Position numbers and translations under genes: made by a program. Positions 45,024 to 53,624 of a stretch of 64,000 bases of DNA are shown one piece after another. Location of the stretch: positions 5,390,001 through 5,454,000 of the forward strand of contig NZ_AQFT02000001.1 of assembly GCF_000364225.2 (NCBI RefSeq). The letters are read 5' to 3'. Each line of letters opens with the position of its first letter. The first letter of the stretch is position 1. The DNA comes from Eubacterium plexicaudatum ASF492 (GTDB lineage Bacteria > Bacillota > Clostridia > Lachnospirales > Lachnospiraceae). Below the pieces are notes generated by a model. That model ran no database searches, was not told the origin of the DNA, and worked only from the letters and a program-made list of their open reading frames with translations.

Positions 45024-46520
45024 ATGCAGATAAAAAATTACAAGATTTGGTTTTGCACAGGTTCGCAGGATTTATACGGAGATGAGTGTTTAAGCCATGT
45101 AGCGGCGCATTCAAAAGAAATGGTTGATTATATGAATCGGTCCGGCATTCTGCCGTTTGAGATCGTATGGAAACCAACGCTGATTACAAATGAACTGATC
45201 AGAAAGACTTTTAATGAAGCAAATATGGATGACGAATGCGCGGGCGTTATTACGTGGATGCATACGTTCTCTCCGGCAAAATCATGGATTCTTGGATTAA
45301 AAGAGCTGAGAAAGCCATTATGCCATCTGCATACACAATATAATCAGGAAATTCCGTATGACACGATCGACATGGATTTTATGAATGAAAACCAGGCCGC
45401 ACACGGAGACAGAGAGTATGGACATATGGTAACACGTATGGGTATCGAACGCAAAATCATTGCCGGATACTGGAAAGATGAGAAAGTGCTGGAACGAATT
45501 GCTTCCTGGATGCGCGTTGCATTAGGTGTGATCGAAAGCAGCCATGTACGTGTTATGAGAGTAGCAGACAACATGAGAAATGTGGCGGTTACCGAAGGCG
45601 ATAAAGTGGAAGCGCAGCTGAAGTTCGGCTGGGAAGTGGATGCTTATCCGGTGAATGAAATTGCACAGGCAGTTGCAGCCGTTTCACAGTCGGATACAAA
45701 TGCTTTGGTAGATGAATACTATGATACGTATGAGATTTTATTGGAAGGCAGAGATCCGGAAGAGTTCAGAAAACATGTGGCCGTACAGGCGCAGATTGAG
45801 ATCGGCTTTGAACGTTTTCTGGAAGAAAAGAATTATCAGGCGATCGTTACACATTTCGGCGATCTTGGCGCATTAAAACAGCTGCCTGGTCTGGCAATTC
45901 AAAGACTGATGCAAAAAGGTTACGGGTTCGGAGCGGAAGGCGACTGGAAAGTGGCTGCCATGGTACGCATTATGAAGATTATGACAGCCGGCATGAAAGG
46001 TGCAAAAGGTACTTCCATGATGGAAGATTATACGTATAATCTTGTACCGGGCAAGGAAGGAATCCTGCAGTCTCATATGCTGGAGGTATGTCCGTCCGTT
46101 GCGGATGGTCCGATCAGTATCAAATGTCAGCCATTGTCCATGGGCGACAGAGAGGATCCGGCCCGTCTTGTATTTACATCAAAAGAAGGCCCGGGTGTAG
46201 CCGCATCGTTAGTTGACCTTGGAGACAGATTCCGTCTGCTGATTAATGATGTGGAATGTAAAAAAGTGGAAAAACCGATGCCGAAGCTGCCGGTAGGCTC
46301 CAACTTCTGGGTACCGAAGCCAGATTTTTATACCGGTCTGGAAGCATGGATTCTGGCAGGCGGTGCACATCATACGGCATTTACGTATGATCTGACATCC
46401 GAGCAGATTGGCGACTGGGCTTCCATGATGGGCATTGAACCGGTATATATTACGGACGGAACTACCATTCCGCAGCTAAAGAGAGATCTGATGCTGGGAA
46501 ATGTCGTATACGGCAAATAA
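45024..46520 (+). CDS. araA: L-arabinose isomerase
   Basis: This 498-residue enzyme converts L-arabinose to L-ribulose. Family motifs are FCTGSQDLYGDE at the start, WMHTFSPAKSWI, LHTQYNQEIPYDTIDMDFMNENQAAHGDREYG, MMEDYTYNLVPGKEGILQSHMLEVCPSV (metal Glu and His) and AGGAHHTAFTYD. GGAGGAAG precedes the ATG. It leads a gene series for pentose use: transaldolase-like, two transketolase subunits, araD and galM. No ribulokinase (araB), transporter or AraR regulator lies in the window. Confidence 0.97.
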   Translation: MQIKNYKIWFCTGSQDLYGDECLSHVAAHSKEMVDYMNRSGILPFEIVWKPTLITNELIRKTFNEANMDDECAGVITWMHTFSPAKSWILGLKELRKPLCHLHTQYNQEIPYDTIDMDFMNENQAAHGDREYGHMVTRMGIERKIIAGYWKDEKVLERIASWMRVALGVIESSHVRVMRVADNMRNVAVTEGDKVEAQLKFGWEVDAYPVNEIAQAVAAVSQSDTNALVDEYYDTYEILLEGRDPEEFRKHVAVQAQIEIGFERFLEEKNYQAIVTHFGDLGALKQLPGLAIQRLMQKGYGFGAEGDWKVAAMVRIMKIMTAGMKGAKGTSMMEDYTYNLVPGKEGILQSHMLEVCPSVADGPISIKCQPLSMGDREDPARLVFTSKEGPGVAASLVDLGDRFRLLINDVECKKVEKPMPKLPVGSNFWVPKPDFYTGLEAWILAGGAHHTAFTYDLTSEQIGDWASMMGIEPVYITDGTTIPQLKRDLMLGNVVYGK

Positions 46521-46603
46521 GATCGGATGCGGCAACTATTCATATAAATTAAAATAACAAAGGAACAGGCAGGAACCTGTAAACAGAGAAGGAGAAGCGA
46601 ATT

Positions 46604-47244
46604 ATGAAATTTTTCGTAGATACAGCGATCGTTGAGGAGATTAAAAAGGCAAATGACATGGGGTTATCTGTGGGGTAACGACAAACCCGTCTTTAATTGC
46701 AAAATCAGGAAGAGAGTTTGCAGATGTCATTAAAGAAATTACGGATATCGTAGATGGCGCCATCAGCGGTGAGGTAAAGGCTACGACACAGGATGCGGAA
46801 GGTATGGTTGCGGAAGGCCGCGAGATCGCCAAAATCCATCCGAATATGGTAGTAAAGATTCCTATGACGGTAGAAGGGTTAAAAGCGGTTAAGCAGTTAT
46901 CTTCGGAAGGAATCAAGACAAATGTGACATTGATCTTTAATGCAAATCAGGCACTGCTGGCAGCAAGAGCAGGAGCTACCTATGTATCTCCGCTTTTGGG
47001 ACGTCTGGATGATATTTCGGTGCCTGGCGTAGATCTGATTCGTACCATTGCAGAAATTTTTGCGATTCATGATATTGAGACGGAGATTATCGCAGCGTCT
47101 ATCCGCAATCCGATTCATATTATTGACTGTGCACTGGCAGGCGCACATATTGCAACGGTTCCTTATCCTGTAATCGAAGCGATGACCAAACATCCGCTGA
47201 CCGATGCAGGCATTGAAAAATTTATTCAGGACAGTGCAAAATAA
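46604..47244 (+). CDS. fsa: Fructose-6-phosphate aldolase / short transaldolase (frame-disrupted)
   Basis: This small transaldolase-type enzyme of the TalC/Fsa group is a Schiff-base class I aldolase. MKFFVDTAIVEEIKKANDMG is followed by a stop, but one G added to the G4 run at 46660-46663 gives VICGVTTNPSLIAKSGREF and a 213-residue protein, the usual length. The Schiff-base Lys is in VVKIPMTVEGLKA, and TNVTLIFNANQALLAARAGATYVSP and TEIIAASIRNP complete the family pattern. AGAAGGAGAAG precedes the ATG. It probably rearranges pentose phosphates together with the transketolase downstream. Confidence 0.93.
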
Positions 47245-47313
47245 GCCAACCATGACACAAACGGATGCGGTAAACAGAGATTTGCCGCATCCGGAACAGG
47301 AAAGGAAAGAACT

Positions 47314-48153
47314 ATGACTGATTTAGAACTTCAAAAAACAGCGGTGGAAGTAAGAAAAGGAATCGTTACGGCTGTTCACGGTGCAAAAGCAGGACATCCG
47401 GGTGGATCGTTATCCTCTGCCGACGTATTTACTTATCTTTATTTTGAAGAAATGAATATAGATCCAAAGGAGCCAAAAAAAGCGGACAGAGACCGTTTTG
47501 TATTGTCAAAAGGACACACGGCGCCCGGTTTATACTCCGCACTCGCACACAGGGGCTTTTTTCCGGTAGAAGATCTGCCGACACTGCGGCATGTAGGTTC
47601 GCACCTGCAGGGGCATCCATGTGTAAAGCATACGCCGGGAATTGACGCTGCTTCCGGTTCTCTGGGACAGGGGATTTCGGTAGCAGTGGGTATGGCTGTC
47701 TCCGCAAAGCTGACAAACGACGGCTATCGTGTTTATACACTGCTTGGCGACGGTGAGATTCAGGAAGGTCAGGTGTGGGAAGCTGCCATGTTTGCCGGAC
47801 ACCGTAAGCTGGATAATCTGTGTGTAATTGTGGATAATAACGGTCTGCAGATTGACGGAAAGATCGACGATGTGTGCTCTCCATATCCAATAGATGAAAA
47901 ATTTAAGGCTTTCAATTTCCATGTAATCAATGTATCGGATGGAAATGATATGGCACAGCTGCGCGCCGCTTTTGATGAAGCAAAAGCGACCAAAGGGCAG
48001 CCGACTGCAATTGTAATGAAAACCGTAAAAGGCAAAGGAGTTTCTTTTATGGAAGATCAGGCCGGATGGCACGGCAAAGCTCCAAATGATGAAGAATATG
48101 CAATTGCAATGGAAGATCTTAAGAAAGCAGGTGAAGCATTATGTCAGAAGTAA
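47314..48153 (+). CDS. Transketolase, N-terminal (ThDP-binding) subunit
   Basis: This 279-residue half-transketolase corresponds to the N-terminal ThDP pyrophosphate-binding domain. Key parts are HGAKAGHPGGSLSSAD, DRFVLSKGHTAPGLYSAL, GSLGQGISVAVGMA and the GDGEIQEGQVWEAAMFAGHRKLDNLCVIVDNN motif (GDGx25N). Split transketolases are common in Clostridia. It overlaps the C-terminal subunit gene by 13 bp, so both are made together. It transfers two-carbon units in the non-oxidative pentose phosphate pathway. Confidence 0.95.
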   Translation: MTDLELQKTAVEVRKGIVTAVHGAKAGHPGGSLSSADVFTYLYFEEMNIDPKEPKKADRDRFVLSKGHTAPGLYSALAHRGFFPVEDLPTLRHVGSHLQGHPCVKHTPGIDAASGSLGQGISVAVGMAVSAKLTNDGYRVYTLLGDGEIQEGQVWEAAMFAGHRKLDNLCVIVDNNGLQIDGKIDDVCSPYPIDEKFKAFNFHVINVSDGNDMAQLRAAFDEAKATKGQPTAIVMKTVKGKGVSFMEDQAGWHGKAPNDEEYAIAMEDLKKAGEALCQK

Positions 48154-49082
48154 AAAAGATTGCAACCAGAGAGAGCTACGGCAACGCACTGGTAGAACTG
48201 GGTAAGGAAGTGGACAACCTTGTAGTATTGGACGCGGATCTGGCTGAGGCAACAAAGACGGGTACATTTAAAAAGGCTTTTCCTGACAGACATATTGACT
48301 GCGGCATTGCAGAATGCAATATGATGGGTATAGCGGCAGGTATCGCATCAACCGGCAAAGTACCATTTGTAAGTTCCTTTGCGATGTTTGCAGCAGGTCG
48401 TGCATTTGAACAGGTGCGCAATTCGGTTGGCTATCCGCATCTGAATGTTAAAATTGGTGCGACACATGCCGGTATTTCCGTCGGAGAAGACGGTGCAAGT
48501 CATCAATGCAATGAAGATATTGCGTTAATGCGTGTGATACCGGGCATGGTAGTTATTAATCCTTCGGATGACGTAGAAGCAAAAGCAGCGGTAAAGGCAG
48601 CTTATGCGCACGAAGGGCCTGTATATCTGAGATTTGGACGACTGGCAGCGCCGGTTATTAATGACCGGCCGGATTATACGTTTGAAATCGGCAAAGGCGT
48701 GACGTTAAGAGACGGCAAAGATCTGACATTGGTAGCTACCGGGCTGTGTGTGTCCGGTGCGCTGGAAGCGGCAGAACAGCTTGCTGCAGACGGAGTAGAT
48801 GCCAGAGTGATTAATATTCATACGATTAAGCCGTTGGATGAACAGCTGCTGATAAAAGCGGCACAGGAAACCGGCAGCATCGTAACGATCGAAGAGCATT
48901 CCGTGATAGGCGGACTGGGCGGAGCGGTTGCGGAACTGCTGAGCGAGAAATGCCCGACCAAGATGCTTCGGATTGGTGTGGAAGATACGTTTGGCGAATC
49001 CGGTCCGGCCGTACAACTTCTGGAAAAATACGGGCTGGATGCGGCAGGCATTTATAAGAAAGTAAAAGCGTTTCATTCATAA
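48141..49082 (+). CDS. Transketolase, C-terminal (pyrimidine-binding) subunit
   Basis: This 313-residue partner of the upstream gene corresponds to the central and C-terminal domains. It carries VLDADLAEATKTGTFKKAFPDRHIDCGIAECNMMGIAAGIA, with the conserved Glu that activates thiamine diphosphate, FVSSFAMFAAGRAFEQVRN, THAGISVGEDGASHQCNEDIALMR, and a C-terminal VTIEEHSVIGGLGGAVAELL. Resemblance to Dxs is only domain-level. Active enzyme should be a heterotetramer of the two subunits. Confidence 0.95.
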   Translation: MSEVKKIATRESYGNALVELGKEVDNLVVLDADLAEATKTGTFKKAFPDRHIDCGIAECNMMGIAAGIASTGKVPFVSSFAMFAAGRAFEQVRNSVGYPHLNVKIGATHAGISVGEDGASHQCNEDIALMRVIPGMVVINPSDDVEAKAAVKAAYAHEGPVYLRFGRLAAPVINDRPDYTFEIGKGVTLRDGKDLTLVATGLCVSGALEAAEQLAADGVDARVINIHTIKPLDEQLLIKAAQETGSIVTIEEHSVIGGLGGAVAELLSEKCPTKMLRIGVEDTFGESGPAVQLLEKYGLDAAGIYKKVKAFHS

Positions 49083-49149
49083 ACAGGGCATTTGGAATGT
49101 GTAATACCGGTATGTTATATGCGGTACTTTTTGCGAGGGGGAATCGGCA

Positions 49150-49847
49150 ATGTTAGAACAATTAAAAAACAGGTATATGAAGCAAACATGGAGCTGCCAA
49201 AACGTGGCCTGGTTACTTATACGTGGGGAAATGTCAGTGGAATTGACAAAGAGACGGGTTATTTTGTAATCAAACCAAGCGGAGTGGAATATGAAGAACT
49301 GACACCGGATGATATGGTCGTTATGGATTTGAATATGAATAAAATCGAAGGCAGGTACAAACCGTCCTCAGATACGGAAACGCATGCGCAGCTGTATAAA
49401 AAATATCCGGAAATCGGCGGTATTGTGCATACGCATTCTTCTATGGCGACTTCGTGGGCGCAGGCAGGCAGGAGCATTCCGCTGTATGGAACGACGCATG
49501 CGGACTATTTTCTCGGCTCCATTCCCTGTGCAAGAAGTCTGACTACGGAAGAAATTAACGGTGAATACGAGAAAAATACCGGACTGGTAATCATCGAAAC
49601 GCTGGAAGAAAATAAAATCAATCCAATGTATACACCAGGGATTCTCTGTAAAAACCACGGGCCGTTTACCTGGGGCAAAGATGCGGATCAGGCCGTTTAC
49701 AATGCGGTTGTACTGGAAGAGGTGGCAAAAATGGCTTTGCATACGGAGCTGATTAATCCAAAGGCAGAACCTGCGCCGGACAGTATCAAAGACAAACATT
49801 TTTATCGCAAACATGGTGCAAATGCCTATTACGGGCAAGACGAATAA
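49150..49847 (+). CDS. araD: L-ribulose-5-phosphate 4-epimerase (frame-disrupted start)
   Basis: This zinc enzyme converts L-ribulose 5-phosphate to D-xylulose 5-phosphate. GCGAGGGGGAAT precedes ATG 49150, which encodes MLEQLKK. One A added to the A6 run at 49164-49169 joins it to QVYEANMELPKRGLVTYTWGNVSGID, giving 232 residues. Motifs are IKPSGVEYEELTPDDMVVMDL, SSDTETHAQLYKKYPEIGGIVHTHSSMATSWAQAG (HxH zinc ligands), GTTHADYFLGSIPCAR and KNHGPFTWG. A longer reading from 49092 has no ribosome-binding site. Confidence 0.95.
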
Positions 49848-49889
49848 AAGTATTCTCCTGTATTACAGAATGAAGAAAGGCTGTTTATT

Positions 49890-50935
49890 ATGAATATGGA
49901 ATCATTTGGAACAGGCAGACATGGCGAAGCGGTGTCTGTCTATACACTGGAAAATAAAACCGGCGCGAAAGTGCGCGTTACGGACTATGGCGCAACGCTC
50001 GTGTCAATTATGGTACCGGATAAAATGGCAATTTGCAGGATGTGCTGCTTGGTTTTGATAATGTGACCGGATATGAAAATCATACATGCTATTTCGGTGC
50101 GGTGATCGGAAGAAACGGCAATCGGATTGCCAATGCACAGCTGACCATAAACGGGGTCTGTTATCAGCTGGATGCCAATGACAATGAAAACAATCTGCAC
50201 TCCGGCGCAAAAGGCGTGGATAAGCTTGTCTGGGACGTAAAAGAACATACGGAAAATACGATTACATTTCTGTGTAAAAGTGCGGATCGGGAACAGGGAT
50301 TTCCGGGCAATATGGATGTGGAAGTTACTTATGTGCTGACGGATGATCATGCGGTAGAGCTTCGTTACAAGGCAGTATCCGATCAGGATACCGTAGCAAA
50401 CTTTACAAATCACGCTTATTTTAATCTGGAAGGACATGCGTCCGGTGATGTGCTCGGTCACGAACTCATGCTGCGGGCATCAAACTTTACTCCGGTCAAA
50501 GATGCCAAAGCAATTCCAACAGGTGAAATTGCTCCGGTTGCAGGAACGCCGATGGATTTTACGACAGCCAAAACAATCGGCAGAGATATGGAATCGGATG
50601 ATGTACAGATCAATTATGGCGGAGGATATGATCATAACTTTGTATTGGATAAATCTGAGAACGGTGCGTATGAATTATTTGCAGAAGTCTATGCACCGGG
50701 CACAGGCATCGTTATGAAAGCATATACGGACCTTCCGGGCGTACAGTTTTATTCCGGTAATTTTATTACGACAGAGAATGGAAAACAGGGAGCGGTTTAT
50801 AAAAAGAGACAGGGATTCTGTCTGGAAACGCAGTTTTTCCCTAATGCGGTTAATGAGCCGAATTTTGAATCGCCGGTTATAAAGGCGGGAGAAGTATATA
50901 CGACGAAGACGTGTTATCGGTTTGGAGTAAGATAA
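49890..50935 (+). CDS. galM: Aldose 1-epimerase (frame-disrupted)
   Basis: This mutarotase interconverts sugar anomers. The ATG at 49890 encodes MNMESFGTGRHGEAVSVYTLEN ... VTDYGATLVSIMVPDK. One A added to the A4 run at 50022-50025 continues it as NGNLQDVLLGFDNVTGY (348 residues). Active-site parts are FGAVIGRNGNRIANAQ, NNLHSGAKGVDKLVWDV, TNHAYFNLEGHASGDVLGHEL (catalytic His), GGYDHNFVLDK and CLETQFFPNAVNEPNF (catalytic Glu). It is the last gene of the arabinose series and is followed by a terminator. Confidence 0.95.
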
Positions 50936-50948
50936 AGGCGGATGAATG

Positions 50949-50983
50949 CAGCAGTTCTGGTTGGTGGAACTGCTGTGTTTTTT
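50949..50983 (+). terminator. Terminator of the arabinose/pentose series
   Basis: CAGCAGTTC pairs with GAACTGCTG around a short loop and is followed by GTGTTTTTTG, directly after galM. Confidence 0.85.
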
Positions 50984-51048
50984 GTCAGAACAGAATTACG
51001 ATTATGGATTCCCGACCGCTTTCAAAAAAGGAGGATGGAGTGTCCAAG

Positions 51049-51077
51049 TTGAATAATATGAGTGGCCATGCTATACT
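51049..51077 (+). promoter_or_regulatory. Promoter of the Septu-like pair
   Basis: TTGAAT (51049-51054) is followed after 17 bp by TATACT (51072-51077), 37 bp before ptuA. Confidence 0.7.
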
Positions 51078-51114
51078 AAAATAAGGAGTAATATTTCCTT
51101 TGGAGGTATTTGAA

Positions 51115-52422
51115 ATGCAGATTGAACGATTAAGAATTAAGAATTTCAGATGTTTCGAAATGCTGGAAATGCAATTGCATCCAAAGTGCAATGTTTTGGT
51201 GGGAATGAATGGAGCAGGAAAATCTACAATATTAGATGCGCTTGCTGTTGCATTGGGAGGATATTTATCAGGATTTGATGGTATAAAGAGCAATTCGATT
51301 TTATCGGAAGATGCACATTACAAAATGTATTGTATCGGCAGTCGTATTGAGCCACAAGAACAGTTTCCGGTAGAAATATATGCTGAAGGAATTGTAGAAC
51401 AGGAAAATGTCATAGAAAACGATTTGAAGACGAAAATATCTTGGCAAAGAGAATTAAACGGAAAAGATCGTCGTACTACCCATGGAAATGCAAAACCTAT
51501 TGTGGATTATGCTCGAGCATTGCAAAACCGTGTGCGTGCCGGAGATGTAACATGCAGACTACCTTTGGTTGCATATTATGGAACGGGGAGATTATGGTTA
51601 CAAAAAAGAAATCGTACAAAATACAAAAAGGGTGAAAAGTTAAATCGGCAAATGGGGTATATGGATTGTATTGCTGCAGAATCAAATGAGAAACAGATGA
51701 TGCAATGGTTTGAGGAAATGACTTATATTCAGTTGCAGGAAGGGATGGTAATAGCAGAGCTGGAAGCAGTTAAAAGGGCTATTTGTAATTGTTATCTGAA
51801 TGTGAACAGTTCTGTGACAGATGCAAAGCTGGCATATGATGTCAGAAGCCAGGAATTGGAAATTTATATTTATCATCATGATGAGGCAGTAAAATTTCCT
51901 GTTAGAATGCTGAGCGATGGGGAAAAAGGAATGATAAGCCTGGTGGCAGATATTGCTTATCGTATGGCTTTATTAAATTCTAATTTGTTAGATGACGTTT
52001 TAGAAACCCCAGGCGTTGTTTTGATTGATGAGATTGATTTGCATTTACATCCGGCATGGCAAAAGAGAGTTATGGGTAGTTTGCTGCGTATATTTCCTAA
52101 TATACAGTTTGTTGTAACGACTCATTCACCAAGTATATTGCTTAATCTTTCGAGAGAGAATATTTGGATTTTAAATCAAAATGAAATTTATCAGCCGCAA
52201 GATATGACTTATGGTCGTTCAGTGGAAGAAATCTTGAGAGAAGTAATGGATACCAATGTTAAACCGGATGAAGTTGTAAACATGCAGCGGGAATTTGAAC
52301 ATGCAATAGATATTGAAGATTATTATTCGGCCAAGCAGATTCTTGATAAAATGAAAAATATTATGGGTGAAAACGCAAATGTAGTCATTGAAAATCAAAT
52401 AGTACTAGATGTAGAGAAATAG
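51115..52422 (+). CDS. ptuA: Septu-like ATPase PtuA
   Basis: This 435-residue AAA/ABC-type ATPase has NVLVGMNGAGKSTILDALAVALGGY (Walker A), a central insertion with the AYYGTGRLW segment, MLSDGEKGMISLVADIAYRMA (signature-like) and GVVLIDEIDLHLHPAWQKRVM (Walker B), followed by FVVTTHSPSILLNL. ATP-binding proteins of this type next to a TIGR02646-like HNH protein form the Septu anti-phage system and the effector pair of some retrons. The start is ATG 51115 after GGAGGTATTTGAA. The gene is visibly A/T-richer than its neighbours, consistent with transfer. No retron reverse transcriptase is nearby. Confidence 0.85.
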   Translation: MQIERLRIKNFRCFEMLEMQLHPKCNVLVGMNGAGKSTILDALAVALGGYLSGFDGIKSNSILSEDAHYKMYCIGSRIEPQEQFPVEIYAEGIVEQENVIENDLKTKISWQRELNGKDRRTTHGNAKPIVDYARALQNRVRAGDVTCRLPLVAYYGTGRLWLQKRNRTKYKKGEKLNRQMGYMDCIAAESNEKQMMQWFEEMTYIQLQEGMVIAELEAVKRAICNCYLNVNSSVTDAKLAYDVRSQELEIYIYHHDEAVKFPVRMLSDGEKGMISLVADIAYRMALLNSNLLDDVLETPGVVLIDEIDLHLHPAWQKRVMGSLLRIFPNIQFVVTTHSPSILLNLSRENIWILNQNEIYQPQDMTYGRSVEEILREVMDTNVKPDEVVNMQREFEHAIDIEDYYSAKQILDKMKNIMGENANVVIENQIVLDVEK

Positions 52423-52434
52423 CGGGGGTAAAGG

Positions 52435-53118
52435 ATGATTTATATTCAAAAGAAATCTGAGCCGGATCTTTTATTAGAATATAGATATCAGGAAAATGCC
52501 AGATTTGATAATATGGATGCAATTGTAAAAAAACAGCTTAGGGAATCCTTATTAAAAGAACAAGGGTATCTTTGTGTGTATTGTATGAAACGAATTGGTG
52601 ACACGAAAGATGTAAAAATTGAACATCTTGAAGCCAGAACACCGGAAAATGAATTACAATATCCTAATTTGCTTGCTGTTTGTATGGGTGGAGAGAAAGG
52701 CCCTGTGAAAGCGAGAACCTGTGATACAAAGAAGGGGAACAGGCCTATTTTTATTAGTCCTTTAAGTAAATCCGATATGCAGCGAATTTATTATAATAAT
52801 AGTGGTGAAATTCATTCTTCCGATACGACTAAGTATAAATTTGAGTTTCAGGATAGTAATGGGAGATATCATTCAGGATATACAAGCCCGGAACGGGATA
52901 TTCATGAATGTTTAAATTATGAAAATGGTGCGCCGATGATCGGGAGAAAAACGGCTTTGAGAAAATTTCAGAAACTGTTACATCCATATAAGGATAAGAA
53001 AAGTAAGCGAGCTTTTTTAGAAAAAATGAAAAGGACATATTCGGTACAAAGTGAGTATATGGAGCCATACGTTGGGATCATTCGTTGGTATATTGATAAA
53101 AAACTAAGTCAGTTATGA
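52435..53118 (+). CDS. ptuB: Septu-like HNH nuclease PtuB
   Basis: This 227-residue HNH-type nuclease resembles TIGR02646 proteins: LLKEQGYLCVYCMKRIGD (zinc Cys pair), VKIEHLEARTPENELQYPNLLAVCMGG (catalytic His region and second Cys), a TCDTKKGNRPIFISPL segment and a C-terminal RKFQKLLHPYKDKKSK helix. In Septu systems the PtuA oligomer carries PtuB, which cuts nucleic acid on phage infection. It starts 12 bp after ptuA with a GCGGGGGTAAAGG ribosome-binding region and ends at a terminator, so the pair is a self-contained two-gene cassette. Confidence 0.85.
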   Translation: MIYIQKKSEPDLLLEYRYQENARFDNMDAIVKKQLRESLLKEQGYLCVYCMKRIGDTKDVKIEHLEARTPENELQYPNLLAVCMGGEKGPVKARTCDTKKGNRPIFISPLSKSDMQRIYYNNSGEIHSSDTTKYKFEFQDSNGRYHSGYTSPERDIHECLNYENGAPMIGRKTALRKFQKLLHPYKDKKSKRAFLEKMKRTYSVQSEYMEPYVGIIRWYIDKKLSQL

Positions 53119-53139
53119 GTAACAAGAGTTATAAGGATG

Positions 53140-53175
53140 CGGATAGCTATCGGATATAGGCTATCCGTTTTATCT
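53140..53175 (+). terminator. Terminator of the Septu-like pair
   Basis: CGGATAGC pairs with GGCTATCCG around a short loop and is followed by TTTTATCTTTT, directly after ptuB. Confidence 0.8.
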
Positions 53176-53192
53176 TTTGCAGTTATAAAAGC

Positions 53193-53246
53193 TTGACATA
53201 TTATTCTACATATTGTAGACTAATTATAGTCGACAATATGTAGAAT
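53193..53246 (+). promoter_or_regulatory. BlaI-type promoter with overlapping palindromic operator
   Basis: TTGACA (53193-53198) is followed after 17 bp by TAGACT (53216-53221). A 44-bp dyad overlaps it: ATTCTACATATTGT (53203-53216) mirrors ACAATATGTAGAAT (53233-53246), with a GACTA/TAGTC inner pair. TACA/TGTA half-sites are what BlaI/MecI repressors bind. Two operators are implied, one on the -10 and one just after it. Confidence 0.85.
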
Positions 53247-53264
53247 AACAGGAGGAAAACTAAA

Positions 53265-53624
53265 ATGGCAGAGTATGGACTAGGTGAAGTAGAGATGCGT
53301 TTCGCATCATTGATCTGGGACAGCGAACCGATTGCGTCCGGTGAACTTGCAAAAATCAGCGAAAAAGAACTGGGATGGAAAAAGTCAACAACGTATACGA
53401 TTTTAAAGCGGCTTTGTACAAAGGAGATTTTTCAGAATAAAAAGGGGATCGTAACCTCACGGATTTCTTTTCAGGAATTTCAGGCAAAGCAGAGTGAAAA
53501 ATTTGTAGAAGAAAAATTTAAAGGTTCGCTTCCGGGATTTGTAGCAGCATTTTGCTCGCGTAAAAAACTGAGCAAAGGCGACATTGATAAATTGCGTAAA
53601 ATTATTGAGGAGGAGAGCGAATGA
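53265..53624 (+). CDS. BlaI/MecI family repressor
   Basis: This 119-residue winged-helix repressor starts LGEVEMRFASLIWDSEPIASGELAKISEKELGWKKSTTYTILKRLCTKEIFQNKKG, the family's DNA-binding domain. The C-terminal dimerisation helices (KFVEEKFKGSLPGFVAAFC, KLRKIIEEE) follow. Repressors of this family leave DNA when cleaved by a BlaR1-type protease. It overlaps the BlaR1-like gene by 4 bp and its promoter carries a matching operator, so it almost certainly represses its own operon. What else it controls is not visible. Confidence 0.93.
   Translation: MAEYGLGEVEMRFASLIWDSEPIASGELAKISEKELGWKKSTTYTILKRLCTKEIFQNKKGIVTSRISFQEFQAKQSEKFVEEKFKGSLPGFVAAFCSRKKLSKGDIDKLRKIIEEESE

Noticed and set aside
51115..53118. 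Retron Ec78-like system
   Set aside because: The ATPase/HNH pair also occurs with retrons, but there is no reverse transcriptase and no msr/msd-like sequence next to it.
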